Positions 1 to 12,819 of a DNA stretch of 64,000 nucleotides are shown in pieces. The stretch comes from Pisolithus tinctorius (taxonomy: Eukaryota; Basidiomycota; Agaricomycetes; Boletales; Pisolithaceae). The stretch covers positions 248,001 through 312,000 of the forward strand of contig JANFAH010000021.1 of the NCBI GenBank assembly GCA_024663395.1, in the 5' to 3' direction. The translations under genes and the position numbers were made by a program. Within the stretch, counting starts at the first letter, position 1. The number at the start of each line of letters is the position of its first letter. Under the pieces are notes generated by a model. It searched no databases, was not told where the DNA came from, and saw nothing but the letters and a program-made list of their open reading frames with translations.

Positions 1-1990
1 CGACTGCGCAAAACGGTTAACATCCAATCGCAGCAAAAGTAGAATCGGATGGCAGCCGCCCGGGTTGCTGACCACTATGGGAGAAGACCACTCAGAAATA
101 TCGTTTTATTCCTCATACACGCAGCTCGATTGAAGGCGCGCGATATTGTCTCAGTTGAACTTATCGCGGTACTGCATTTCTGATTCTGATAAGTGATCGA
201 AGCAGTTGTCTCTGAGTCGATATGGCATGTGTCTACCGAGCAACAGAATAAGCCAAGTTTTGCAGAGACTCGTGTGTGCCATACCTTTTGGAGTCTCGAC
301 TCGCTAAGACTAAAAGGGACCACGATGCCCATGGATTCGAGGTGCAATCACTCTTGATTAGGCTTGGGTGAATAGGTAGCGACTCTTAGTCTCTTCGTGC
401 GCGTGGATTTACAGTAAGATCTCGGTAAGTCGCCGTTCTGTCGGTAAGAAGGCTGAAGTAGTCATTGAGCTGACAAGAACCGAATTCCTTGAAAGACCTA
501 TGTACAAGGCCCACGCGTTTGATCCGACATATGTAGGGGAAAGGTCGCGGATGGAAAGGAGCCTGTAAACCAACCTGAAAATGGCATCCCGTCAGTCAGT
601 TAGTAGCCACCAGTCAGCGCCCATCAGAGGTTTACTACTTCTCAATCATACCGCCGTTCCACTCCTTGATATCATGTACCCTATGAACGACGCCTCCGTT
701 GTAACGTCAATTGGCCTGGGAGCGCGGAATAGCCTGCCCTAAACCATTCCATTAGCACAAATAGGGAAACGCGACGCAACTCATTTTTTTCTTCTCAACT
801 CATCCAAATGGACTCGCACTATTGTCCTCCTGCATGTTCTGGGGAACTTCGTTTTTCATTTGTATCTACATGCAGGAGTCTACTGCGGGTTCCAGAGCGA
901 CCTTTCTATTAGGCGGCGGCTTCAGCTGGAGCGTGCTTCGTTCGCGCGAGCGTTGGGGCTACGTTCCTTTACCGGAGTTGCTATATATCTTTTCTAGGTA
1001 TTTCTCGTGAGTCTTTATTGCATTAGGCAATGCTATTAGTCCTCTGGTATATGCACTTGATATGACATGCCATTTTTGATAGGTGAATAGGATGCAATCT
1101 TTTGATTTGTGCTAGAACAAGCTCTGTTTGAGATGTCTGATATCAACTCGTTGAGATCCATGTTATGCCTATGCTGGAAGCTTGCAGTAGGTGCGGTAAT
1201 AGCGGAGGAATCTCACCAGAAGATGATTGATGAAGGTTGATGTGTATTTGAACATTCCACGAACGACATTTGAGTAGCTCCGTTCGTCCCTGCAAGTATC
1301 TTATCTCTTAAGAGTCTTCAGAATATCCTGGAATCACTTCCGTCCCCTTGAGGTTTGCAGTGAGTTTTTCCCTTCCTCTTCAAAATATATTCCACGAATT
1401 CCTGTCTTGACCTCCGGTTGGTTTTCTCTCCAATTGTAGATGATGCCAGTATTCGAGCAGAAAGAGGACAGGCAACCCGTAGCCAACACCGGACGTACAA
1501 TGACGTTGCTGGCAAACAGGGCGATACTAAATACACCGCAGCAGTTTGTAATCTAAGCCAGAGCAAAGTTTACAATACATCGAAGGCGTTTCATGAGAAT
1601 TGACGGAAGAGCTTCTTATCGAAGAACACTCAGAAAGCCTCCTGGTTTGAAGGTCTTGCGGATAGTGAATAGTACGGGTCACGAAGCCCAAGCTATTAGG
1701 CCAGCATGTAATGGTACAGTGCAAATGATAGTGGAACGAGAAGTTATGACCAGGGTGAAAGCCTGTGTGCTACTACCAGCCTCTTGCATGATTCGTCACC
1801 TCGCCGACAAGCCTACGTCGTCCATTGCGCATGACTATGAACAAATCTTGAGGCTCCCTCTCCGTCTCTGAGTAACAAGTAAACCAATGAGGACAGCACG
1901 AAAAATACGAACAGAAAAAAACCTCTGATAAAAGAAGAAAGGCAGATCGTTAGCAACCGATGGTTGAGCCCAAATCCCCACATACACACA
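1..1990. other. No recognisable gene
   Basis: Both strands hold only short overlapping reading frames with no motif I recognise and no convincing exon chain. It probably is the decayed 3' flank of the HET relic that follows. Confidence 0.4.
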
Positions 1991-3215
1991 TCAAAGGATT
2001 TCCAACAGTCTCACTCGAATATTCTTGGAGGTGATATCGGTTCCGAGTCCCAAGACGACAATCTCGTTCTCTACAGCCTGCAGCGACCCTCTTGTACGTC
2101 CGTTCGAGAAGCAATGCGTTGGAGGGCTGTCCGAGGCGAGTAATCATTTGTAACGACCGCGTATAGTCGTCAAACGTGACTCACGAAGATAGCGTGTAAC
2201 GGTGAAGGCGGCACGACCCCATCCGATTCGGCGTCGCGATCTGGATCCGAATCCGAGCCAGAGTTGGTATCAGACTCTCAAGTCATTTCCCCAGGTAACC
2301 CCACTACTCGGACTTCGGATATGACGAATCCACGGATGCACGGAAACAAATCTCTGAGGCTGGTGCAGCGGGAGAGCGTCTGCAGTCGCGAACTCCACTG
2401 TTCCAAGCCCCGATACGTGGCACGGTATAGCGTCTCATTTCCTCTGGCAATGAACAGAAGGTGCAGACAGCAGGCCGCAAAGCGAGCGAGTGGAAGAAAT
2501 TTGATTTGATTGTAGATATTCAAGGCTTCTTGTTGAGGTAGCCTACCACGCAGTTCCGTGACGCGCATTTCTATTTCCCCCCCTTCGAGTGATGGAGGGT
2601 TGTAATGAGTTTGGCTGTAAACGGAAACGGAAGCCGGCAGACAACTGTTGCAAGACGACAACTTCCCTGGCCATGCACACAGTGACTTCGCTGGAGCGAG
2701 CCACGATTGCCTCCAGGAGATGTCCGAGAGTGTCGGCTCCTTCATCATAGTGGGGCTTGACATCAGACTTGAATATGCCGATGAGAGAGTACGAGACGTC
2801 TTCCTCGACCGTCACATTGCGCGTCGAGGCGAGATGAAGTTTCTCGCGCACGCCAAGATCATCTAGAGAGAATTTGATGATAGTTCCGCGGGGAGTCTCG
2901 ATAGCGTCTGCTAGCTCCTGCATAATCCCCGGAGATTCCTTGTGGTTTGGTACGGAACCGCCGAAGTACGATTGCCATGCGAGGTCATAGAAAAGAGGAC
3001 CTTTGGTGAGAGAAGCTCTTGCAAAGTCCATGGTCGTGTCACCCGTAAACTACCCATAAGGTCACCGAGCCTGGATGGGCGCGCTACATCAGCAAGGAAT
3101 ACGAGCGTGGCTGCGGAATTCGCATACCATTTGTACATAGATGTGAGAGATTCACTAAGGATGGAGCTCGTGGACTTGTCGATACAACACATATCTGACC
3201 ATGCTCAATCGTGCC
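1991..3215 (-). pseudogene. HET-domain (heterokaryon incompatibility) gene relic
   Basis: Read on the minus strand this is a basidiomycete HET-domain protein. HET proteins act in non-self recognition and incompatibility cell death. Visible blocks in order are a CCIDKS motif with a following SMYKWY segment (about 3192-3110), a WTLQELLSPKV block (about 3030-3000), a YSLIGIF block (about 2780) and a C-terminal LLLERTYKRVAAG block (about 2110-2060) that ends near 1991. The blocks lie in different frames, and some junctions look like frameshifts rather than introns. Just upstream of CCIDKS the expected Trp in a GHDWAWSD-like motif is a TGA (3205-3207), as a TGG-to-TGA change would give. This looks like a dead copy. 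An unusual intron pattern cannot be excluded, but the in-frame stop argues against a working gene. Confidence 0.72.
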
Positions 3216-3413
3216 CAAGTCTGCATATGTCCTGCTAGAGTAGGAATCGTGCGGACTTGATCACCAATGGGCATGGTCCGATACGTATTTGGACCTGAAT
3301 TTAACATCCTGGAATGACAGCTCATTTGGGCCCCGTTAAATGTGCGAGAACATGACATATCCAAAAAAAACTTTCTACCACTCGTAGGATTCGCTCATTG
3401 TCTACTTCTCTCG

Positions 3414-4740
3414 TCATGGACGAAACCAACTCTTTGAATGATGAATGAACCTCGAAGATGCGCATCCACCCAGGACCGTTGCAAAGGCAGTCAATGCCGA
3501 CATGAATGACAACAAGGGGTCAGTTTCTGAGAATCCCGCGAATGATAGGGAACACCTGTGCACCTTCGGTAGAGAAATCTGACATCGTGCAGCTCGCAAG
3601 CATGAAAGGTAAGATTGAATGTGCATAGCGCACGCTCTCGATCATCCTGACCAAGTAGAGCAATTGCCATCGAAACATGGCCGATAGGCGATGGCTGAAC
3701 TTGGAGCGACTTGAGGTGTGAGTGAGTAAATGTGCACATGGAGGAGTGAGAAGGCAGACTCACGTCCTTGATGTCCTCTATCACAGGCTCCAATAAAGCG
3801 TACTTGTACGAGAGCGCGGTTTGCTAGCACGTCATGACTAGGACTCGAAGCGTTCGCAATCTCCTCTGAGAGCAGCAGTTCGGTGTTCGTCGGGTCATCC
3901 TGTATCCATTATTTGTGAGTCTTATCGCTGATTCTTACGGACGGAAGACGAGAAACATGGAGTTTCAGACAGATTCAAGGGTTACGCAGGGCACGAGAAT
4001 AGCGTGGTGATCGTTAGCGATGCGAGCTTCATGAGTAGATGTACACTTACACCGCGATCAAAATACTTAGATGGAAGGACACCTCTGAGATCGTGAATTG
4101 TGATATTCTTGCTGGTTCCACATGCGAGATACCCCCCACTTGGTGAGAGAGCAACGCGTCTGACTCCTGCGGTGTGTCCAATAATACTACCGGTCTGCTT
4201 GTGGGACACACTCCCATAGCGAAGCTGATGAGCCTGTGGCACACGCAATGAATCTGCCATTGGATGCTATAGATAACCCACGTTGTTTTCATGGATCGAC
4301 CATTCTGAAGACAACGGCTTGGAAAAGTCGAAACAGGTGATTTTGCCTGTTCCCGCGATGAACAGCTGCTGACCATCAGGCGACCATGCCAACGGAGCAG
4401 GTGGATCTGGACTGGTTGAACCGTTTTGATCTGAATCGAACAAAATATCACTACTGTGGGTGCTAGAGACGCGGAATCCACAGCTCTGGGGGAGAACTTG
4501 ACACCAGTAACGTAAGGGCGTGGAAGGGGTGGAAGGAGTCGGATTCCGGAGGTGATGCCGAATAGCTCGGCGTGGTTCCGGTCCACAGATACGAATTCTC
4601 CAGACACCACCCTGAATAATTTCGATCCGTTTCGTATCTGAAGTAACCAAGCCAGCGAATCGTCAGTATAACGCTGCTTCACCCTCTCTGACTGCTGGTA
4701 CGCACCGACCTTCATCGCTGGCAAGCCCGCAAGCACAGTT
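3414..4740 (-). pseudogene. WD40 repeat-TPR type protein, probably degraded
   Basis: The minus strand contains two WD40-like segments. One is around 4420-4330 (LAWSPDGQQLFIAGTGKI). The other is around 4180-4085 and begins GHTAGVRRVALSPSGGYLA. Further downstream on the same strand, 3830-3490 encodes QPSPIGHVSMAIALLG and FHACELHDVRFL. These resemble the TPR-like tail common in agaricomycete WD40 proteins, whose genes often lie near HET genes. The pieces sit in different frames and only some are joined by plausible GT-AG introns, so I treat the gene as decayed or unresolved. Its neighbour downstream on the same strand is the HET relic. The function of this family is not established. Confidence 0.55.
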
Positions 4741-5574
4741 TGTCTTGGAGATTGGAGGGGAAAAGAACGATGCCAATCGTAGACTTCCTTGTGGCACCTA
4801 ATATATATGATCTACACGTTCCTCCGAGTACCGCTGTCGCGCATACTATAGGGCAAGGGTTGGCAAAAACGTGTGTAAGGAAGACGTGGTGACCTCGGAT
4901 GTATTGGCAGATCTACAATCATCCAATCCCAGACGATTCTCCAGCGCATCCATCGATGTCCTCTGCCTCGCACTCGATCCCGGCAAATCTTTTTGCTCTA
5001 CCATATCCTCACTCACTCGCAGATACCCTTTATCCTCGTGCGATGATAAAATACATCCGCGGCGCATCCCTGTTTCACATCCATCAGCAGACTGGTCAAC
5101 GCGTGCACCTCCCCAGCGAGATGGGAGAGATAAGATGTAATATGATAGCGATATCGTCACTGGCGGGTATTTCATCCGAGTGCTTCGACGCCTCGCACTT
5201 TGATACGACTGGAATGGTGAAGTATAACCCCTTTTTATCACGTAATGGAAAGAGGGCTGGCGAGTCGGGAAGGGAACAAAGGTGAGAACACGAGCTGAGA
5301 TAAAAATGGCGGAGAAGGAGGTGGTGTCGCTGTTTCTCATTCACCGGCAGTTCGAGTGAATCATCAGTATTATAAGTCGGAGCAATACTCGCGTACTAAT
5401 CCTCAGAGGAGAAACTCTAGCTAGGCGTAGCAAAAGACACGAAAGTACGTACATACTAATACCTGCGGGGAAACGGAGCGATGAAGGGACAAATCATCCA
5501 CATCAGCCTTCCCAGACCACCCCGAACTTCCCGAACTTCAGGATGTCCCAAAATTGCCTTGAAAGGCGCCGCTG
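4741..5574. other. Intergenic, nothing recognised
   Basis: The longest open frame is 164 codons on the minus strand (5340-4846). It has no recognisable motif and overlaps plus-strand frames of similar length, so I do not call it. Confidence 0.4.
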
Positions 5575-8038
5575 CTACTGATAGATGTGGAAGAGCGTAC
5601 AATCAATCCTCACCTCACGATGAATAACATAGACATCACGCGGGCATGGAGAGATCATATCGTATAGGAGGAACGCACATACCTTTTTCAAATCCGCCCG
5701 CACATGCGGGTACCGCACGCACACATCATCTATGTCGAATGGCACAGTCGCAGGTGGCGATGACTCGTACAGGTCGTGGTCTTCACCAACAAGGGTTACA
5801 TCGTCCGAGTCTGTGAGCGGTACGGCCGTGCCGAGGTTGTTGTCGTCCAACTCTTGATGCTTGGCCGCGGTCACGGACGCGCCAATTTTGGCTTCCGAAT
5901 CTGATAGAACATGGCACTCGATTATCGAATCCTTCCTTCCTCTTGTGGATGTATGTAACCCACGCTTGGCGTGCTGACTCTCCGTCTCCTTATCTGATGG
6001 ACCTCCGGCCTCCGCTTTCGACATCTGCGGCGGCGGTGGAAGATAGGTGATCACACGCCTCTTCTGCTCGTTCTGCGGCGGTAAAGATGGACCATCAGTC
6101 GCTTTGCCTACCTTGGCCCGTCTGCCAGGTCCCACACCAGGCAGCCTGAACGCGCCGGATTTTTTGATCCCACTACTAGGACCATTTCGAGCTTTGTTCG
6201 CCCCAGAACCGAGTGCCGCAGTCCTCTTGCCCAATTTCGCCGCAGAAAAAGTAGACCAGGATGCATCAGGATCGTTATCTTCGGTGCCAAATTTGTACGC
6301 ACGTGCGAATGTGGGTGAAGATGCCGAGTATGGAGGTGGGCGGGGCTTGGGGGGCGGCGAGGGAGGCGAAGGCAAGGAAGTCCGAATCCTGGCCTTCTTG
6401 GCTGGCGTAGACGGTCCTGGAATGGGAGAGGCACTTCTTTTTGTAGGGCGATGGGAAATTAATGCGTGTCGTGGATTCGCCACAGGTCTTCCCACGTGTC
6501 CTTGCGCATTCGATGCCATGTACGTTGACCCGCTGTCAACATGTGGCAGCGGGACCTCTTCGAGGATTCGAGTTTCTGCACCATAAATTGATGGTGAGTC
6601 AGTTCTGTGAACGGATGACCACTGAGCAGGAGGGAGTGTCGTTTCTACTGAGGGATAGAAGTGTGGGCCAAACAAGCGATGCGTGTATATCTTCATTACC
6701 TGGATATCTGACAGGGCGTACGGGCGAGCTGTATAGTGCGTAAGGTCGAGAAGAGGGATTTGTGCCAGGTAACCTGCGATCCTGATCATCCGATGCTCTG
6801 ACATGGGGTATGCCAGGAGAGGAACGTATGCCTGGATAGTGCCCACGCGACGAGGGATAATGTACGCGCGTTAACACTTTCTTTTCGGAAGTAGAAGGTG
6901 CGCAAGGTCGTGCAGGCTTCGCCGGGCCAGGGTATGCATAGATTTCCGATCCCTTTTGTATGGGAATATCGTTAACTCTCGTTTGGGACTGGCACAGCCT
7001 GCTAGCCGATCCGTTTGGCAAGCTTGGAGCACCAGGTGATAGTTCAGGAGGTGGAGGGGGGTCGATGGGAGAGATCGCGACCCCGTGCGCGTGACTTGTA
7101 CGGCCGGCGGTTTTGGCTACCATCGGCGCTCTTTGTCTCGTTTGGTGCGTTAGCTCGTCAGAAGGGGATATATGCGCATTAGGCTCTGGATAGGTAGGGT
7201 CTGAATGATCAGACGGCACTGGAAACGCACGACATCGAGATTTCGGTCTGTTGACTGTCCTCTGAGGTGGATTAAACTGAGAAAGGGCGGTCGCCGTCGT
7301 TTGATCAGTTACGGTGTTCGCCCGTGTCTTCATTGAGAATCGCCGTTCGCGTACTTTGTATTACCTTTGACAGCTCGCCCATAAGACGGGTTACATACCT
7401 TTGTTACGTTCTCTCCCGAAGCGCGTTTCCCTTCACGGGAGATCCTCGTGTTCTGCGCTCTGTCAGCCTGTTTCTTAAAAGCAGTTTCGATAGTTCCCAT
7501 CGTAGGGGTCGTATTAGCCTTAGAAGGCATCTGTGTCGCCTCCTTTGCCGACGGAGGACCACACGAACGTGCGTTGATCTTGGCGATACTCCAAGGGTTT
7601 GGTTTGTAGTCCACGGTCTCTTGACGCGATGATAGGTCGATGTCGCGAAGTAGACTCGAGACACCGCAACGGCCATCGTCTGCATCGTCACTATCAGAAT
7701 CCGAATTATCCGCATGGCTTACGCCGCCCGTTCTGTGGTTGAAAGACCAATCTTGCATCAAAGTTTGTGTCGGATATGTATTAGCAGATCTCCTGAGACA
7801 AGCAAGCGACCCATCTTGGCGTTTGTTTGGCAACAGCCTGGGAACCAAACAAAGCCGGTCGCCGCCAAGCTAATCCTTTTACCATACTCCAGGGACCCGA
7901 ACAAAAAATCAGCCCCATCGGCTGGCGGGTTCTGATTAAAATGGTCAATGTGAAGCTGACTATACCGCGGTCTTAACACCTTGCGTCGTTTGAGCGGAAA
8001 TATGAGAACCGTGGTCTGGGTTGCATGGCATGACATCA
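5575..8038 (-). CDS. Disordered multi-exon hypothetical protein
   Basis: I do not recognise the family. Three consistent coding blocks run on the minus strand. The first (about 8038-7399) holds GADFLFGSLEYGKR, an acidic run rich in Ser and Asp (around 7710-7670), and the motif NPWSIAKINAR. The second (about 7333-6700) and third (6647 to about 5690) are rich in Pro, Ser, Lys and Arg, with basic KKARIR-type patches that could be nuclear signals. The junction at 6699-6648 is a clear 52-nt GT-AG intron that moves the reading from one frame to the other without a stop. A donor after an ADLKK block (about 5687) suggests a short last exon near 5575. The first exon and the 7398-7334 junction are not resolved. 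The gene diverges from the DUF1275 gene at 8348, so they may share a promoter. Low complexity suggests a regulatory or nuclear protein; this is inference only. Confidence 0.5.
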
Positions 8039-8259
8039 TTGCAGCACTCCTTATAATAAGATCGGACGGATTGATCGTCGGACACTCGACTCGATGCTCA
8101 GAGTTTGAACATTTACTTACACGTCGTCTCTTTGTCAGGGCGAGTGATAAGTAATGACAGGATCTATTAGCGGTGACTGCAACCAATAAAGATATCAGGG
8201 TCAGTGTCGCAACTCTCGGCTGCGAGTGGTGTCGTAAGTCCACTGCAGAACATAGAAAA

Positions 8260-10095
8260 AGCGTCGTGCGGTGTTAGAGAGGACGTTCAGACTTTCTGTC
8301 CCAACCCACCAGGCCCAATAAGAAAAAGAAAAAGAAAAAAAAGGAAAATGGCATCCTCAAAGAAGGCCTGGGGGTGGTTGCACCGCAGGACGGAGTCCTT
8401 CAAAGCCCAGTCTGAATCTCTCATCTCTACCAGATCACGTCCCGTCTCGTATCTCAATCCCGTCCAGGAGGACCAGCAACGCGATATCGGCCAAGATAGC
8501 AGCAGCCCAGCCCAGCAGCCTCACGAGCAAGACGCCCGCGGAAGCAACGTCCCCACAAATATTCCTCATTCTTCCGATCCTCACTCCGACATGTCTTCCG
8601 CCCCCCAGACCAAGGAAAAAGACGAGCTGCCCCCACCCGCCGTCGCTCAGAGTCGGCCAAGGGACTCATCCGACGCAGAGAAAGGATCCTACTCTCCCAA
8701 TATGAACAGCTTAAGGCAATTTTTGATGCAGGAGATTGATGGTTCACGCGCCTCTGCACCGTTAACCGCCTATTGCTTTATGACCGGTTTCATGTACGTC
8801 CCTGCTTCATTTCCACTGTGATATTGTTTAAATCCGCTATATCCGCTAGTGATGCGGTCTGCTTTTCCGCGATCTTCGTATGGTGTGCGTTCCAGACAGG
8901 AAACAGTGTCCAGGTACGCTTACTTCATTTCACCGCCCTATACTACGCCTGACGTATGTGGCGGATATCAGCTCGCGCTCGCCTTAGCGCGTCTCTTCAA
9001 CGGTACACATGACCTTTCTTTCCACCTCGCAGATCAACAAGCCCTCTGCTCTGTGCTCTGCTTCATCTTCGGCGCTTTCATCGGCCGACTTGGCGATAAG
9101 ATCGGCTGCAAGACGCGTCTATGGGTCACCTTCGGCACTTTCATCCAGACAATCTTCACCATGGCGGCGGCCATCGCCATCTGGAAGTCTGGGCAACCGA
9201 GTCTTTCGGATACTCGTGCTGACCCGGCATGGAGCAACGCGCTCTCGTTCGTGTGTATCGGGTTTATGAGTGCTAGCATGGGTTTACAGGGGATCATGGG
9301 AAAAAGATTAAATACCCAATTTACAACTACAGGTACGTCGAATACTTCCTTCTGGTCCCTTGTCTCCCCACCCCCCGTGACATACTGACGCCCTCTCCAC
9401 AGTCGTCCTAACTACAACATGGTGCGAACTCATGACCGAACCCCAACTCTTCCACTTCCGCCGGCTAGTAAAAGCACGTGACCACAAGGTTATGGCTATC
9501 CTCTTCCTGTTCATCGGAGGATTCACGGGCCGTGCTATCCTTGACAAAATCGGATCAGCAGGCACCCTCGGTGTCGGCACCGGTATCCGTTTCCTTATCA
9601 CCTTGTCGTGGTTGTTCGTGCCCACCAAGAAGACTCCCAAGAACTAGTCGTGCGGTACATATCTGTGCTCTTTGAAGATGAATACGAGGAACGAAGAAAT
9701 GGAAACCACCAGAGACGACCGGTGACGAACGCAACGCGGATTATTTTCGGCGATTGTATAGCTTGTAGCAGTGGAAAGAGATGACGCAAGCCTGGCGCTG
9801 AGCGGTAAGATAATCAGGGAGAGGACGTTGACCTGTTTAGGGGCTGCTCTTGTCGCCTAGCGTACGACCAGTGAGACGAAAAACGGATATCCCGGATTTC
9901 TGGCATTCAGATATAGTATCATTAGAGCTACATATATGCATATGACATTCGCCTTCATAGTAATTACTCCCATGCTTTAGGTCTCACAGGGATCCAAATC
10001 AATAGATTGTTTTTTGCTTTTCTAACCCCCCACTTGCTCGAACATCTACGTAGAAACTGCTGCCCTTACCAGCGAGGGACATGCTGGAGTGACTC
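8260..10095. repeat. Segmental duplication, copy 1 (DUF1275 cassette)
   Basis: This block, including the DUF1275 gene, its 5' leader (shared ACTTTCTGTCCCAACCCACC) and about 400 bp of 3' flank (shared TCTGTGCTCTTTGAAGATG), is repeated in the same orientation at about 12820-14660. Edges are approximate. Confidence 0.7.
8348..9647 (+). CDS. DUF1275 (YoaK-type) multipass membrane protein, paralogue 1
   Basis: Four exons: 8348-8793, 8850-8913, 8972-9332 and 9403-9647. All junctions are GT-AG and phase-consistent. The product starts MASSKKAWGWLHRRTES and has a long hydrophilic N-terminus of about 125 residues. A membrane domain follows with the DUF1275 signature, built across exons 1 and 2 as TGFIDAV...FQTGNSVQ. 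Later blocks are GAFIGRLGDKIG, SASMGLQGIMGKRLNTQF and a last helix ending before the stop. DUF1275 proteins are integral membrane proteins of unknown function found in bacteria and fungi. The start was chosen because the paralogue at 12906 begins at the equivalent ATG with the same WGWLHRRTES sequence. The neighbour upstream is divergent. Confidence 0.85.
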
Positions 10096-10470
10096 CGGCA
10101 TTTCGCCGGGAGCACGTTTACGACAACACAACATGTTGCCTCGTTCGGGAGCATCCTGTGCGGAGTCCCAGTCCCCCATCCATTTCATTTGTCGTTCAAC
10201 GGGCGCATTGGCTGACGCTGCCTAGAACGTTTGTATCGGTCAAGACACGAGTGCTAACCCTCCTGTAAGGCAAATTGGCTGAACACACAGTACATGAGAA
10301 TGAATCGGCAACCACCGAAGTCCAGGTCAGTCTCACTTTCGTTTCTGACTCTCACTCAGCTGACTGGAAGCTTCAGTCGCCAAATGGGTCCACTCAACAG
10401 GATTCCCCAAGTCTGAAGAGACGACCTCTTTATTGCCCATGGATGCCATTCTCGACAACGCAGTAACACT
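9648..10470. other. 3' flank and spacer without a gene
   Basis: The first 400 bp match the 3' flank of the second DUF1275 gene. The remainder shows no supported coding sequence. Confidence 0.5.
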
Positions 10471-10482
10471 GAGAGTGCAATC

Positions 10483-10515
10483 GGTATTGTGGGACCGGCC
10501 AACTCGGGAAAGAGT
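10483..10515 (+). other. Isolated P-loop-like motif (NTPase relic?)
   Basis: One frame reads GIVGPANSGKS, which fits the Walker A pattern GxxxxGKS. The frame is interrupted by a stop shortly after, and no Walker B follows in frame. It lies upstream of the HET relic and may be the remains of an NTPase gene. Chance is a real possibility. Confidence 0.25.
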
Positions 10516-11299
10516 CGAGTAACATAGGTCCCTGTCTCATGCAATGTGGTTACTAACTCTACATTTGTCTGGCATTCTGAACGCTAGTTTCAAGGGGAGA
10601 AAATCTTGAAATAGTGGACGGGTTCGAAGTGAGAGATACTGTTCCGCTCCTGCGTGGTGAATAACCTATCTGGACAGCTATACGAAGCCCTGTGAAGCGG
10701 CTGGAATTCTGCATGCATAACATTACGTCGAACCAACACAATGCAAGTTCGGAGGTCTCGAGATACCCCAACGCCTTTGGGTATCCTAGCACTGTTCATG
10801 CCGTGCTGGCTGTATCTTCTGGCGCGAACCCGTCAGCCGAGGAGACGAGTACGTTGTTGGCATAACTCCGACGTCAGGCAGAAGACGCAGGTGCATCGGT
10901 GTTTTGGATGCTGTTTGACAGAAGGCTCGAACTAGCGTGGGAGCTGCACAGTTCATTTTGAAAAAAAACTTGGAACGGAGCGGGCACTGGTCCGAAACCT
11001 AGCGGCGGTCATCCACCGCAGGCGTATTGCGCTGGGGGCACACCCCTTACTTCGAGATTTCCTGTTGTCTCTCGTCAACCGCGCGAATTGCCTGTACCGG
11101 CGATTTTGGCGGGAGGGGTTACACGGAATATGTGGCTGGAATCTACGCCCTCCGACGTGAAGCACAAAAGCTCGCTCTCTCGGGGTACTAGAAGTGGACT
11201 GGGTCTCTCATCAGCCTCACGGACCTCCTGTACCAACAATTCGGAAAACAGGGTGTCGTGACGAATTCGGCTAAGATCATCACTCCTTGGCGTCCTTCG

Positions 11300-12490
11300 T
11301 TTCGACTTGCTCCTCCAGGATTTGGAAGTGGCTTTCGATTTCTTAACGATTCAAGCGGGAGGGCAGCCTACTGGATTTCGAGAAAATTATTTCGACAAGC
11401 TGCGTTGGAATGTGCTCCCCCTAGCGCCTTCTGTTCAATTCACGTCTCCAGTCGCTCTTGCGAAGTGTCTTCGGGAAAAGTATCAGAAACTAGGCGTGAT
11501 GATGGAACAGGATGAAGCTATTACACTCGCAAATAATGTGTTGGCACTTTGTTTTCCAGAATACTCCGCGCCAACTCGAGAATTTCTTGCGACGTGTATC
11601 GAGCTGAAGATCGAAAAAGCAATGGTACGCCAGCTCATGCCTTAGGGGCAATGACTTCAAGCTCGTCTTCGTTTGATGTCAAACTGGAGTCCTACATATG
11701 CACCTGGGGTGCGCAGATATCACGTGTCGACCGCAGTTCTCGATACGAAGCGCTATTGGCATACACTTTGGGCAGGATCTCGAAGGTATGTTATCTCACA
11801 TTTGGAGATGTGGAGAACCGTTACTATGCGACATCAAAGGCGCAAGCATCTACGACTCGCTTCGTGCGGACGGCGTCGCAACACTTTTGCATCCTCGCGC
11901 TCAGATGCAGTTTCTTGTGAGCGTGGAGCGATACTAACTACATTGAAAAAGATAGCGGTGCTGAATTGCAAGAGCCAATTGGATCTACGTTCTCTTGGTG
12001 TGATCAGTCAGCCCAGACAATCGTCCATACCGTCATTTCCTGGTAGCGTCTGGTTCCGACGCGGTTGGGCTCTTTGGGAATTATTGGCTTTACCGACGGT
12101 CTTGTTTTATTTGCGAAACTGGTCGCTATACATGGACTGCAAATCGCCGAATCCCAAAACGGACGAGGTAGTTCTCAGAGGGCTCTAGAAGGCAGCGGGA
12201 ACACAGAAACGACATCTTGAGGACTTCCGTCCGATCGAGGCTCGACGTCGTGCCGCTCTGCCAGAAGACGCTACCTACTCGCTTTTTGGAATGTTCACGC
12301 TCTACTTACCACTCCTCTATGAGGAATCCGCAGAATATGTTTGGGCGTCTCTTGACGGGGATCATTTCACGCTCAGGAGACGTTTCGGTTTTGGACTGGG
12401 TTGGAGAAGCGTCGTCGCTCCACAGTTGTCTTCCTGCAAGCAAATGATTCCGAGCGACCTTGCCAGGTGCGATGGCGTAAATCTCCAAAG
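11300..12490 (+). pseudogene. Second HET-domain gene relic
   Basis: Plus-strand frames carry a clear HET C-terminal half: VWFRRGWALWELLALPTVLF (about 12048-12105), then RRAALPEDATYSLFGMF followed by LPLLYEES (about 12243-12330), then ISRSGDVSVLDWVGEASSLH (about 12360-12425). The last block is in a different frame from the one before it, with no intron between them, so there is at least one frameshift. Upstream, 11307-11645 is an open frame with charged helical content, and 11698-11935 contains SIYDSLRADG with a following LHPRAQMQF, also typical of this family. Several frames would have to be joined, so this is most likely dead. It lies between the two DUF1275 genes. Confidence 0.68.
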
Positions 12491-12819
12491 TGCATGAATT
12501 GTACAGTGCCCTCGTCGAGTTACCGAGGCCGCAATTCATCCGACGTAGACTTTTGTTGCCCCCTAAAGCATCGTTCACTCGATCATAGCTGTCTAACTGA
12601 TAACATTTGAATCTCCGCGCCACGTTTATGAAATCTATGCGTCCGGCCTGATGCCTCTCCAGCTCAAATGCTTCGGACCTCCTCATTCGTCCTTGGCAGC
12701 CGAGGTAGCTGGATCCGTTAGCGCACAATAGGAGTCCCGTTCTTATCATTCGTGTGGTTGAAGCTTGGGAGCCGACCAATAACAGGTTACTGTTGGCGAA
12801 AGCCGTCTGCGGGTGCTAG

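Noticed and set aside
4846..5340. 164-codon minus-strand frame
   Set aside because: No recognisable motif and no plausible gene context.
6047..6586. 179-codon plus-strand frame
   Set aside because: Antisense shadow of the Pro/Ser-rich exon on the minus strand.
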